From contig CAVRLX010000003.1 of the NCBI GenBank assembly GCA_963721725.1, forward strand, positions 496,001 through 560,000: a DNA stretch of 64,000 bases, given 5' to 3'. The position numbers were made by a program, and so were the translations under genes. Positions 46,138-55,800 of this stretch are shown here, in pieces. The stretch's first letter is position 1. Every line of letters begins with the position of its first letter. This DNA comes from RI-153 sp963721725. GTDB taxonomy: Bacteria > Chloroflexota > Anaerolineae > Caldilineales > Caldilineaceae. The notes under the pieces are model-generated. The model was not told where the DNA came from. It saw nothing but the letters and a program-made list of their open reading frames with translations, and did no database searches.

Positions 46138-48549
46138 ATGATTTTGTTCTTCAAAATTGTTCGTCTTTTGCTTTTAATCTGTGTGATGGCGCTGATCAGC
46201 GCCTGTGGCAGCGACGAGCCGGACCTGTCGTCCACGCCCACACTAGTGCAACCGAGTTCACCGCCGGCCTCTGCCGGGGGGGTGATGACGCCCGTGGTCG
46301 CCGTCACTGAAGTGCCCGCGCCCACAGCCACCTCCTCGCCTGTGCCAGCGCCGGTGATTGTTTTGCCCGCGCCGCTCTATTTTCTGAGCAATGGTCAGAT
46401 CCAACGGTTGGAGACGGATGGACAGATTTTGACCCAATTGACACAGGAAGAGGACCCGATTACCGATTTTGATGTCTCGCCAGTAGACGCGCACTTGATC
46501 TACGTCACCGGCAACGATCTGGTGGAGGCCAATCCACAGTATGGCACACGCGTGCTCAAAGTGGTGGGCACGCCTGTAGATCCAAACGATACAGCCAGCC
46601 AGACCACCAATCGCATCTCCAATCCGCGTTTTTCGCCCAGTGGCACACAGATCGCCTTTGGACTCAACGGCGTCAACCTGATTGATGCTGGTGATTCGGT
46701 GACACCGACGTTGCTGCTTGCCAGCGATCCTTATCCTGATCCCAACAATCCCCCCCGCAGCGAGATTCGCTTTTACACAGCCGGCGAATGGTCGCCCACG
46801 GGTGATGCGCTGATGGTCTTCTTTAGCTATTGGCCGGAAGCGGGGGGCTTGGCCGTTTTAGATCCGCAAAGCGGTACGATTATTGATCTGCAAAGCACTG
46901 ATCCCAATACGCCAAGTTGCTGTGAATGGGCCTGGGATCGGGCGGCAAAGCGTGCGCTGATTGCCAGCAATCTCATGGTCTATGGCACGCCTGGGCTGTC
47001 GGTGGTCGATGTGACCAACGGCGAGGTAACAGCCGTGTTCCAGGGCGTGCCCACCGCCCCGGTGAGCGAAAGAACACCGCTGGCTCTCTTTCGTGCGCCT
47101 TATGCAGCCACAACAGAGCTGGCCTTGGCCTTTGCCAGCGTGCAGACCGACATGAGCAACCCCAGCCAATACAGCATCTACGCCGTGAATTTATCCACAG
47201 GCGAATTAACTCCGCTGGGCAAAGAGGGTTATGATACCAGTTCCGATATTTTGTGGGCGCGCAATGGCAGTGGCGCAGCCCTTGTCATTGCGACAGAGGC
47301 CAACCCGCTGGGTGTCTTCGCCGGGCCGATCTGGTGGATTCCTGCCGACGGCAAATCGGCCATTGAACTCCCCGCCAACGGCAACGTCTTGCGCTGGGGA
47401 CCCTCGGCCACCGCCCCCACACCTGTAATCATTGAACAGACAGAAATCACCACAACCGTAGAGACGATTACGGATACCGTGACACTCACCGACACGCCCA
47501 CCCTCACGGCACGGGTTCTGCTTAACGTGCGCAGTGGTCCTAGCACAGCCTATGCCACGGTGGGCGAATTAGCAGCGGGCAGTGTAGTCACGGTGACCGG
47601 AATTTCGCCTGATGGCAGTTGGTGGCAGATCGCCTATCCGCCAGAGGGCGGGCGGCGCAGTTGGGTGATTGGCGACGAGGCGCTGGTGCAGCCGGGCAAC
47701 GTTGATAATGTACAAGTGGTGACACCGCCGCCATTGCCGCGCCCCGTGGGTCGCATTTTCTATTCTGCATCTGGCCCCGATGGCGTACAGTCGATCCTGG
47801 CCCAGAGCCTGGCCCCTGGTGCGCTGCCCACCGTGGTGGTGGCGAATGCGTCGCAACCTGCTGTGGACGAAGGCTCGGGGCGGCTTGCGATCCGTAGCAG
47901 CCGCAGCGATCTGCTCGGCATCGGGATTTTTGACGCGAACAATGGTCAACTGACTGGCATCACCAGCCACCTAGAAGATAGTCTGCCCTCGTGGAGTCCC
48001 GACGGCGGGCAGCTTGTCTTTGCCAGCACGCGCCACGGTGACCGGCGCTGGCGGCTTTATCGAGTGGCAGCGGCCAGCAATCAAGTTGCCCAGGAGCTTA
48101 CCTTTGGCCTTGATCCCGACTGGCATCCCGGCGCGGATTTGGTTGTCTATAAAGGCTGTGACGATACAGGCGAAAGCTGCGGGCTGTGGACCATGGACAG
48201 CGGCGGCAACAACCGCGCACCGCTCACCGCCGACAAGACAGACTCGCGCCCGATGTGGTCGCCCGATGGCCGCACCCTAGTCTTTATGAGCGAAGCACGC
48301 CACGGCAACTGGGAAGTTTATGCCGTAGATGCGGGCGGCAACACAATCAACCGGCTCACCGACAGCGCCGACCTTGATGGCCTGCCCACCTTCAGCCCGG
48401 ACGGTAGCCACGTGGCCTTTGTCAGCAACCGCGGCGGCAGTTGGGGCATCTGGGTGGTCCCCGTGAGCGGCGGCACTCCGCAACAAGTAATCGCCATCGG
48501 CGCGAATCTGCCCAACTGGCTGGAACAGGGCATTGAGTGGGCCGAATAG
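46138..48549 (+). CDS. Lipoprotein with TolB-like beta-propeller repeats and an SH3b domain
   Basis: About 803 residues. The N-terminus ILFFKIVRLLLLICVMALISAC is a lipoprotein signal with lipobox ISAC, followed by a Thr/Pro/Ser-rich linker. WD40-like/TolB PD40 repeats lie on both sides: NPRFSPSGTQIAFG and AGEWSPTGDALMVF in the first half; PSWSPDGGQLVFAST, RPMWSPDGRTLVFMS and PTFSPDGSHVAFVSN in the second. Between them VLLNVRSGPSTAYATVGELAAGS is a bacterial SH3 domain. It is probably an outer-face lipoprotein that binds cell-wall or other ligands; no enzyme domain is visible. ATG 46138 follows CGGAG; the longer frame is rejected because it would bury the signal. Confidence 0.85.
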   Translation: MILFFKIVRLLLLICVMALISACGSDEPDLSSTPTLVQPSSPPASAGGVMTPVVAVTEVPAPTATSSPVPAPVIVLPAPLYFLSNGQIQRLETDGQILTQLTQEEDPITDFDVSPVDAHLIYVTGNDLVEANPQYGTRVLKVVGTPVDPNDTASQTTNRISNPRFSPSGTQIAFGLNGVNLIDAGDSVTPTLLLASDPYPDPNNPPRSEIRFYTAGEWSPTGDALMVFFSYWPEAGGLAVLDPQSGTIIDLQSTDPNTPSCCEWAWDRAAKRALIASNLMVYGTPGLSVVDVTNGEVTAVFQGVPTAPVSERTPLALFRAPYAATTELALAFASVQTDMSNPSQYSIYAVNLSTGELTPLGKEGYDTSSDILWARNGSGAALVIATEANPLGVFAGPIWWIPADGKSAIELPANGNVLRWGPSATAPTPVIIEQTEITTTVETITDTVTLTDTPTLTARVLLNVRSGPSTAYATVGELAAGSVVTVTGISPDGSWWQIAYPPEGGRRSWVIGDEALVQPGNVDNVQVVTPPPLPRPVGRIFYSASGPDGVQSILAQSLAPGALPTVVVANASQPAVDEGSGRLAIRSSRSDLLGIGIFDANNGQLTGITSHLEDSLPSWSPDGGQLVFASTRHGDRRWRLYRVAAASNQVAQELTFGLDPDWHPGADLVVYKGCDDTGESCGLWTMDSGGNNRAPLTADKTDSRPMWSPDGRTLVFMSEARHGNWEVYAVDAGGNTINRLTDSADLDGLPTFSPDGSHVAFVSNRGGSWGIWVVPVSGGTPQQVIAIGANLPNWLEQGIEWAE

Positions 48550-48583
48550 CCGCAGAAGTTTGGAGAGAAAGCAGAGGTTGGCT

Positions 48584-49136
48584 ATGGAAATCAAAACGGA
48601 AGCCACCGTTGAGGATCTCTATCACGTTCCCGAAGATGGCAAAGCCGAACTTGTCAATGGAGAACTTGTCCTCATGTCACCCACCGGAGATATGCCTAAT
48701 CGGGCCGCAGGCAACGTTTTCGTTAGTCTACGTTTATATGAACGACGGACGCAGAAGCGGCTATGCCTATACCGATAACGTAGGCTTCATTATTACCTTG
48801 CCCCATCGCCGTTCGTTCAGCCCCGATGCCGCCTTTTTCACCGGCGAGCGCAGGGGCATGAAGTTTCTCCAGGGTGCGCCTATCTTCGCCGTGGAAGTAC
48901 GCAGCGAAGATGACTATGGCCCACGCGCCGAGCGAAAAATGGCCCAAAAGCGCGCCGATTACTTTGCCGCCGGCACGCTTGTGGTTTGGGATGTCGATCT
49001 GCAAAGCGCGGATGTTGTGCGCGTCTACCGAGCGGACAGCCCCACCGCGCCTACGATCTATCGCCGTGGCGAAGAGGCCGAAGCCGAACCCGCGCTGCCC
49101 GGCTGGTCTATGCCTGTGGACGAATTGTTTGAATAG
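48584..49136 (+). CDS. Uma2-family (DUF820) restriction-endonuclease-fold protein, one frameshift
   Basis: The first frame gives MEIKTEATVEDLYHVPEDGKAELVNGELV... to about 48752, and the second continues GYAYTDNVGFIITLPHRRSFSPDAAFF to the stop. One surplus A at 48754-48755 explains the break; repaired length is about 183 residues. Features are ELVNGELVLMSP, the acidic SPDAAFF and AVEVRSEDDY, typical of the PD-(D/E)XK-like Uma2 family. These are multi-copy in Chloroflexota and Cyanobacteria and of unknown role. GAGG lies 7 nt before the ATG. Confidence 0.82.
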
Positions 49137-49139
49137 GAA

Positions 49140-49232
49140 GTAACGATTCAGGTGCGACGCACGGGTCATGAGAGGATTCAGTGTTGTCGCCTACTTCAGA
49201 CCCGTGCGTCGCACCTGAAGTTGTATAGTTAC
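49140..49232. repeat. Dispersed hairpin repeat, copy 2 (variant stem)
   Basis: Perfect 19-bp arms CAGGTGCGACGCACGGGTC (49149-49167) and 49199-49217, with outer GTAACGAT (49140) and ATAGTTAC (to 49232). It shares the core GGTGCGACGCAC and the ends with the other copies but has a different inner stem and loop; both arms changed together, so pairing is preserved. Confidence 0.85.
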
Positions 49233-49332
49233 AATAGGAAGCAAAGATTGGGTGATTTCTAAAAGGGTTACCATTGCCAATCGCCTAATCTCTCAATCTC
49301 TTACCTTAACTTTTCCCATACCGACCCTGCCC

Positions 49333-50353
49333 ATGCCACTCTACCAATACATTTTACGCCGTCTCGCCCTCACCATTCCGCTGCTCTTTGGGATCACGCT
49401 CATCGCGTTTGCCATCTCGCACGCTGTCCCGGCCAACCCGATTACCGCCAATCTCGGCCAGAAAGCTATGTCCGATCCCAAGATTGTGGCGGCTTTTGAA
49501 GCAAAGTGGGGATTGAATCGCCCTGTCCATGAACAATATCTCATCTATCTGCAAAACCTCGTGCGCGGCGATTTGGGAGTTTCGATCAAGAGTCGCCGTC
49601 CGGTGATGGAAGATCTGGCGGCCTATTTGCCCGCCACCATTGAACTGGCTACCCTTGCCACCCTGGTTGGCGTGATCATCGGCATGATCTTCGGCATCCT
49701 CTCGGCCCTGCGCCGCAACAGCCCCGTCGATCACATTGCGCGTATCCTTTCGCTCATGGGCGTAAGCGTACCCGTTTTCTGGCTGGCATTGCTGGCGCTT
49801 TTTATCTTTTACTCACGGTTGAAGTGGTTCCCTGGGCCAGGACGCATTGACGTGGGATTAGCTGTGCCTAACAACGTCACCGGCTTGCTCACCATCGACG
49901 CGATTTTAGCCGGAGACTGGCCTCTCTTCCGCAACGTGCTTGGGCACCTCATGCTGCCCGCGTCTGGTGCTGGGCAGCTACACCACGGGGCTGATCACAC
50001 GCGTGACCCGCTCGGCGCTGTTAGAGGTGATGGGGCAGGATTACATGCGTACGGCGCGCGCCAAAGGGCTATCATCGCGAGCGTTGCTGCTGCGCCATGC
50101 CCTGCGCAATGCCCTGATTCCGGTGATTACAGTGATTGGGTTCTCCTATGGCAATTTGCTGGCCGGAACTGTGCTCACCGAGAGCATTTTTGCCTGGCCG
50201 GGAATTGGGCAATACGCTTATCGAGCCGCGACCTCGTTGGACTTCCCGGCCATTATGGGCGTCAGTATGACCATTGCCCTGATCTTTATTCTCACCAATC
50301 TTGTCGTTGACGTGCTTTATTTCATCCTTGATCCACGCCTGAGTGCCAGCTAA
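49333..50353 (+). CDS. Peptide/nickel-type ABC transporter permease (DppB-like), one frameshift
   Basis: About 339 residues after repair. The first frame carries MPLYQYILRRLALTIPLLFGIT and the periplasmic loop with WGLNRPVHEQYLIYL; the second carries ITRVTRSALLEVMGQDYMRTARAKGLS, the EAA-type coupling motif, and ends LDPRLSAS. A surplus T at 49963 separates them; removal gives LMLPALVLGSYTTG. Six membrane helices. It forms with the following gene the two-subunit channel of a dipeptide/oligopeptide/nickel-type importer. No solute-binding protein or ATPase gene is adjacent. No ribosome binding site is apparent before the ATG. Confidence 0.87.
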
Positions 50354-50354
50354 G

Positions 50355-51269
50355 ATGACCACGATTGCCACGGCTGCCCCATCTGAACTTACTGTCCCAT
50401 CCAAACGCAACTCACGTTTCACGCCGGTCATGCACTTTATGCGCCACAATCCGTTGGCGTTGATCGGCATCATCGTCTTCATTTTTTGGGTACTTGTGAG
50501 CATCTTTGCGCCGCAAGTGGCGCCCTATGAACCGCTGAAACAGGACATTGTCAACCGGCTGCAAGGCCCGTCGGCGAACCACATTTTCGGCACCGACCAA
50601 CTGGGGCGCGACATTTTGAGCCGCGTGCTCTATGGCGGTCGGCTCTCGCTGCCAGCAGGCATCGCCGTTGTGATTGTAGCTGGCATCTTGGGCACGCTGC
50701 TGGGCGCGCTGGCTGGCTTCATCGGTGGCTGGTTCGACGAAGTCACCATGCGGCTGACCGAAGTTTTCATGGCCTTCCCCACGATTATCCTGGCAATGGC
50801 AGTGGCGGCGGCGCTGGGGCCTAGTTTGATCAACGCCATCATCGCAATGGTGGTGGTCTGGTGGCCCAACTATGCGCGTGTAGTGCGCTCGTTGGTGATC
50901 GGCGTTAAATCCGCCGAATATGTCGAGGCTGCCCACGCCGTGGGCGTCCCCACTGCGCGCATCCTCTGGCGCACGGTGTTGCCCAACTGCCTGGCCCCGG
51001 CCATTGTGCTGGGCACGATTGATCTGGGCAATGCCATCCTTGTCTTTGCCGGGCTGAGCTTTCTCGGCCTCGGACCGGAGCCATCCTCGCCAGAGTGGGG
51101 GCGCATGGTGGCCGACGGTATTCAATATTTCGACCAATGGTGGATGGCGGCCTTCCCTGGCCTTGCCATTTTCACCGTGGTCATGGGCTTCAATTTCATC
51201 GGCGACGGCATCCGCGACGCGCTCGGATCCCCGGCTGCGGCGGATGCTTTAGAAAGCAGTAAAGAGTAA
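50355..51269 (+). CDS. Peptide/nickel-type ABC transporter permease (DppC-like)
   Basis: About 304 residues. Typical DppC N-terminal helix and loop NPLALIGIIVFIFWVLVSIFA in part, IFGTDQLGRDILSRVLYGGR, then the coupling motif VEAAHAVGVPTARILWRTVLPN and LSFLGLGPEPSSPEWGRMVADG. It starts one base after the stop of the DppB-like gene. The substrate may be peptides or, as often in this phylum, oligosaccharides. The 3-prime end (GTAAAGAGTAA) is part of the inverted repeat that follows. Confidence 0.9.
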   Translation: MTTIATAAPSELTVPSKRNSRFTPVMHFMRHNPLALIGIIVFIFWVLVSIFAPQVAPYEPLKQDIVNRLQGPSANHIFGTDQLGRDILSRVLYGGRLSLPAGIAVVIVAGILGTLLGALAGFIGGWFDEVTMRLTEVFMAFPTIILAMAVAAALGPSLINAIIAMVVVWWPNYARVVRSLVIGVKSAEYVEAAHAVGVPTARILWRTVLPNCLAPAIVLGTIDLGNAILVFAGLSFLGLGPEPSSPEWGRMVADGIQYFDQWWMAAFPGLAIFTVVMGFNFIGDGIRDALGSPAAADALESSKE

Positions 51270-51340
51270 CGTGTAAATAGGGTTGCCGATCAAGCTTCTT
51301 TAAAGCCCGACTCTTTACTCCTCACTCTTTACTCTTTACT
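51258..51340. repeat. Inverted repeat overlapping the permease stop codon
   Basis: Perfect 12-bp arms AGTAAAGAGTAA (51258-51269) and 51329-51340; further ACTCTTTACTCC words follow. The stop codon TAA at 51267-51269 is in the left arm, so coding and repeat sequence overlap. Confidence 0.65.
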
Positions 51341-51372
51341 CCCTATCCATCACAACCATTCGGAGACTTCCC

Positions 51373-52520
51373 TTGTCCAACTACACTGCTCGCCTTGCCC
51401 GCGTCCAAGCACGCATGGCGCACGAAAACATCGATCTGCTCTTCCTCAGCCGCTCGGCCAACCTGCACTATCTCACCGGCATTGGGCGCGATGAACCTAA
51501 CTTTGGCAACACCATGTACCCTGGCGAATGGGTGACCGGCGCCTGGATCCCACAACAGGGTGCGCCGATTTTGACATTGCCGCGCATGATGGCCGAATTC
51601 CACATGGGTGCGGTCACCGGCTACGATGTGCGCGTGTTGCCCGATGCCGAAGATCCGGCCAAGATGGCCGCCGACGTGATGGCACACTTCAACCTGGGCC
51701 AAAACGTCCACATCGCTCTGGAAGATCGGGCCTGGGCCGAGACCATGCTCAACTTGGGCAAACTGCGCCCAGAGGCTACCTTCAGCCCGGCCTCCGCGCT
51801 GTTGATGCCGCTACGCCGCATTAAAGACGAAGATGAAATTGCGATTATGCGCAAAGCCGGCGAGATCACCGAGGCCGCCTATGCCGCCACCTTGAAAACG
51901 CTGCGCCACGGCATGACCAATCTTGATCTGATCACCGAGGTGAATTATCAACTGCAAAAGCATGGGGGCAAGACCAATTCGTTTGTCACTAGTTTTTACA
52001 ACATGGGTGTGAACTACCCATTTGACTTCTCCAACCGCGAAGAAGTGCTGCTTGTGCCGTTGGATGCGCCGGTTTCCATTTCATATGATTTCGGCGCTGT
52101 TTACGAAGGCTATTGCTATGACTTTGGCCGCTCTGTCTTCTTTGGCGAGCCAGACGCCGAGTATCGCCGCGTCTATGAATTGGTGATGGGCGCACAGGCC
52201 GCGGGCATCAAGGCGTTGCACGCAGGCAACACCTGTGCGGCCGCCGATGCTGCCGCCCGCGCCGTGATCACCGAGGGCGGCTATGGTCCAGCCTTCCGCC
52301 ATCGCCTGGGCCATGCTATTGGGTTGGATGTGCATGAATCGCCCTTCCTCACCGCCAGCGATAGCACCGAACTGCAAGCGGGCATGTGCTTCACAGCGGA
52401 ACCCAGCATCTTTATGCCGCCGCCAGTTGGGCGCGCGCGTCGAGGATGTGGTGGTGGTGCGCGGCTGACGGTGGCGAACCGCTGACCACAGGCTATCGTC
52501 CGTTGCATGTGGTTGATTGA
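51373..52520 (+). CDS. M24-family aminopeptidase P/Xaa-Pro dipeptidase-like protein, two frameshifts near the end
   Basis: About 381 residues. The creatinase N-domain runs from SNYTARLARVQARMA to about 125, then the pita-bread fold with SISYDFGAVYEGYCYDFGRSVFFG (metal Asp residues in part), GHAIGLDVHE and TAEPSIF. After IFMP the printed frame derails; removing a surplus C near 52420-52422 and a surplus G at 52463-52464 restores RQLGARVEDVVVVR-ADGGEPLTTGYRP and a stop at 52518-52520. The start is TTG at 51373 after GGAG. It cleaves Xaa-Pro bonds or related substrates in the cytoplasm and may process peptides taken up by the upstream permease. Confidence 0.85.
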
Positions 52521-52572
52521 GGGTGAGACAGACTTTGCTTCGACTCCACAGCAGCACACAAAGACATTTTTC

Positions 52573-52665
52573 ATAACGATTCAGGGGCGACGCACTCGCT
52601 ATACACGCGTTTCACAACCGTTCTACTCCTGGCGAGTGCGTCGCACCCTAGACCTGTATCGTTAC
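52573..52665. repeat. Dispersed hairpin repeat, copy 3
   Basis: Arms of about 16 bp, GGGGCGACGCACTCGC (52584-52599) with GCGAGTGCGTCGCACC at 52632 on, and matched outer ends TAACGAT (52574-52580) and ATCGTTA (52658-52664). The loop (CACGCGTTTCACAACC) resembles copies 1 and 4. It lies in the 353-bp gap between the M24 gene and the giant kinase; the remaining part of that gap shows nothing recognised. Confidence 0.85.
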
Positions 52666-52873
52666 CATTCTTCAAAGAGCAGAAAATCTTCCCTTGTGGC
52701 GCTGCTTAGGATTGTCTCTCATCCGTCCGCCAAATACGCCCACCATTCTCAATCAGATTTTCTATCCTACTTTGCAAAAAAGCATGGCTGACTGTTATAC
52801 TCAAATTTGGTGATCACCCCCATTTTTCCGCCGAGGGACCTCTGTCTCGCTTGCACTTTGTTGAGAAAATCTC

Positions 52874-55800
52874 ATGATTGAAAAACCGTCAGCCTGTCTT
52901 CCTCTAGACGCTGTCTCAGATTTAACCGGCTCTCCGCTAATAATTGTGGGAGAAGATGGAATTGTTCAACGTGTCAATGCCCAGTTTTGCCAAACCTTTC
53001 GTCTTTCCGAAGAGGCAGTGATCGGCGTTCCCTGGCATAAAATGGGCAAAGGCCGCTGGGATCGGCCCGAACTTCATAGTCTGTTTCAGAAAATTCAAGA
53101 GAGTCGTGCGCCCCAGATCCTTACCCTGTTGGCGGATCTTGCGGGCAATGGTATACACGCTTTTCAGATGCGCGGCAGTCATGTGCAAAGTGCACCGCAG
53201 ATTTTACTTTCGGTGCAAGCGCCCTCGCCTGTGCGCGAGACAGAGCAGGGGCGCAGCCGCTTTTTTGAACTTTCGCACGATCTCTTGGCCGTGGCGGGGA
53301 TTGATGGCTATTTCAAAGAGGTAAACCAAGCCTGGGAAGAGATATTGGGGTACACCAAAGCTGAACTACTGGCTGTGCCTTTTGTTCAGTTTATCCACCC
53401 CGATGATCTGGCGCGCACTTATATCGCCATGCAATCCGCCGCAGATGGCGGGGTTGTGCGCCACTTTGAAAACCGTTATCGCCACAAAGATGGGTCGTAC
53501 CGCTGGTTGGCATGGAGCGCCGAACTGCGCGTCGATGAAAGTTTGATCTATGCTTCGGCGCGCGATATCACCGCACAAAAAGAGTCGGAAACAAGGCTGC
53601 GTGAGTCGGAAAGCTTACTGTCAAGCATTCTATCCAGCTCTTTGGATGGAATTATGGCGTTTGCAGCGGTACGTGATGACAAAGGGGAGATTGTTGATTT
53701 TGAATGGTTGATGGCGAACCCGCGCAGTCAGGATCTCACCGGGCGCGCTCCGTCGTCGCTGGTGGGTCAACGGCTGTTGGAACAGATGCCAGGTAACCGC
53801 GAGGTTGGGCTGTTTGATCGCTATGTACGTGTGGCAGAGACAGGGGAGCCAGCCTCCCATGAGTTTTTCTATGACCACGATGGCATGCGTACCTGGTTTC
53901 AAAACACAGCGGTCAAGTTGGGTGATGGCTTTGCCGTCACCTTCCGCGATGTGACCCAAGAGCGAGAGATGGAGGAGTTGCGGCTGGCGCTGACCACCGG
54001 ACAAATGGGCACGTGGGAGCTTGATCTCCAAACGTTTGATGTCAAACGGTCGGCTGGAACCGATGAGATGTTCGACCTGCCCGCCGATGGCTTGCCGCGG
54101 AAACTCCCGGCCTATTTGGAACGCATCCATCCCGATGACCGCGAGCGCTTTCAACAAACGATTGCTGAGGCTGTTCGTCTAAAACGATCCCACAGCATTG
54201 AGTATCGGATTGTGCGCCCGGATGGCTCGCTGCGCTGGGTCTCGTCGCGGGGGACAGTGATCCTAAACGAGGCGGGCGACGCCGCACGCAAGGTGGGCGC
54301 GCTCACCGATATTACCGAGCAAAAAGAGACCGAAGAGGCGCTGCGTCTGGCCGAGGAACGGTTTCGGATTGCGTTACAAAATACTGCTATCACTGTTTTT
54401 AATCACGATTCTGATCTGCGCTATACCTGGATCTACAACAACCCGCAGTCACAACACCCGGGGATTGATCCCAACCAGGATGACAACCAGACCGTTTTGG
54501 GTAAGCGCGACACCGAGATTATATGGCGGCGCGACGAGGGCGAGATGTTGGAAGCGATGAAAGCGCTTGTGCTGGCCGAAGGGATAGGGTTGCGCCAGGA
54601 GATTACGATTACGCCGTCGCCGACAAGCGCGCCGGTTACTTATGATATAACGTTGGAGCCTCGGCGCAATTCTGCGGGTGAAGTGGTGGGGCTGACAGGC
54701 GCAGCCGTAGATATTACCGAATATCGCACCATCAAATCAGAGATGGAAGAGCGTGCGCGCCAGCAGGCCGTGATTGCCGAGTTGGGCCAACAGGCACTCA
54801 CAGGCATCGCGCTGGATACGCTCATGCAAAATGCGGTGGAACAAATCGCCGAAACGCTGAATGTAGAGTATTGCAAAGTGCTGGAACTGCTGCCCGATGG
54901 CGATGCGCTGCTGTTGCGGGCGGGCGTGGGCTGGCTGCCTGGCTATACCGTGGGCGAGGCAACTGTAGGGGCAGATCTCGATTCGCAGGCGGGCTACACC
55001 TTAATGATGAATGATCCGGTGATTGTGCAGGATCTGCGTCAGGAGACCCGCTTTTCTGGCCCGCCGCTCTTGCAGATCCACGAAGTGGTCAGCGGCATGA
55101 GCGTAATCATTGCCGGCCAGCCGCAGCCCTATGGTGTGTTGGGCGCGCACACACGCGTTCAACGGCAGTTTAGCCCCGATCAAGTGAATTTCCTGCAATC
55201 TATTGCCAATTTGCTGGCGATGACCGTGGAGCGGCGCAAGGCGGAACAAGAGCAAGTGGAGGCACGCCAGCGCATTGAGGTATTGGCGGCAGAACATGCC
55301 CACAATTTGGCCCAACTACGCGCTATCTTTGCCAACATCACCGAAGGGCTGGTCATTGCCGATGCCCAGGGCACCATTGTGGATATGAATCCGGCAGCCA
55401 TCACCCTCTATCAATTTGGCAATGTGGCCGAGGTACAGGTACCCCTGTTGCACTATGCAGATTATTTTGAGTTCTTTGCCCTGGATGGCACGCTGCTTTC
55501 CCCTGAAGAATGGCCGATCTCACGTGTCCTTCGGCAGGAATCGTTTCAAGGTGCAGAAGTCTATACACGGCGCAAAGACAATCGCGTCGAATGGATTGGC
55601 AATTATAACGGCACGCCTGTGTATGACCAAGAGGGACGCTTAATCTTCGCCGTGTTGACGGTGCGCGATGTGACTGAATCTAAGAGGAACGAACAAGCCC
55701 TGGCCGAAAGCGAGGCCCGTTTCCGCAACACCTATGAAAACGCGGCAGTGGGCATCAGCCATGTGGATTTGGACGGACACTGGATTCGGGTCAATCAGCG

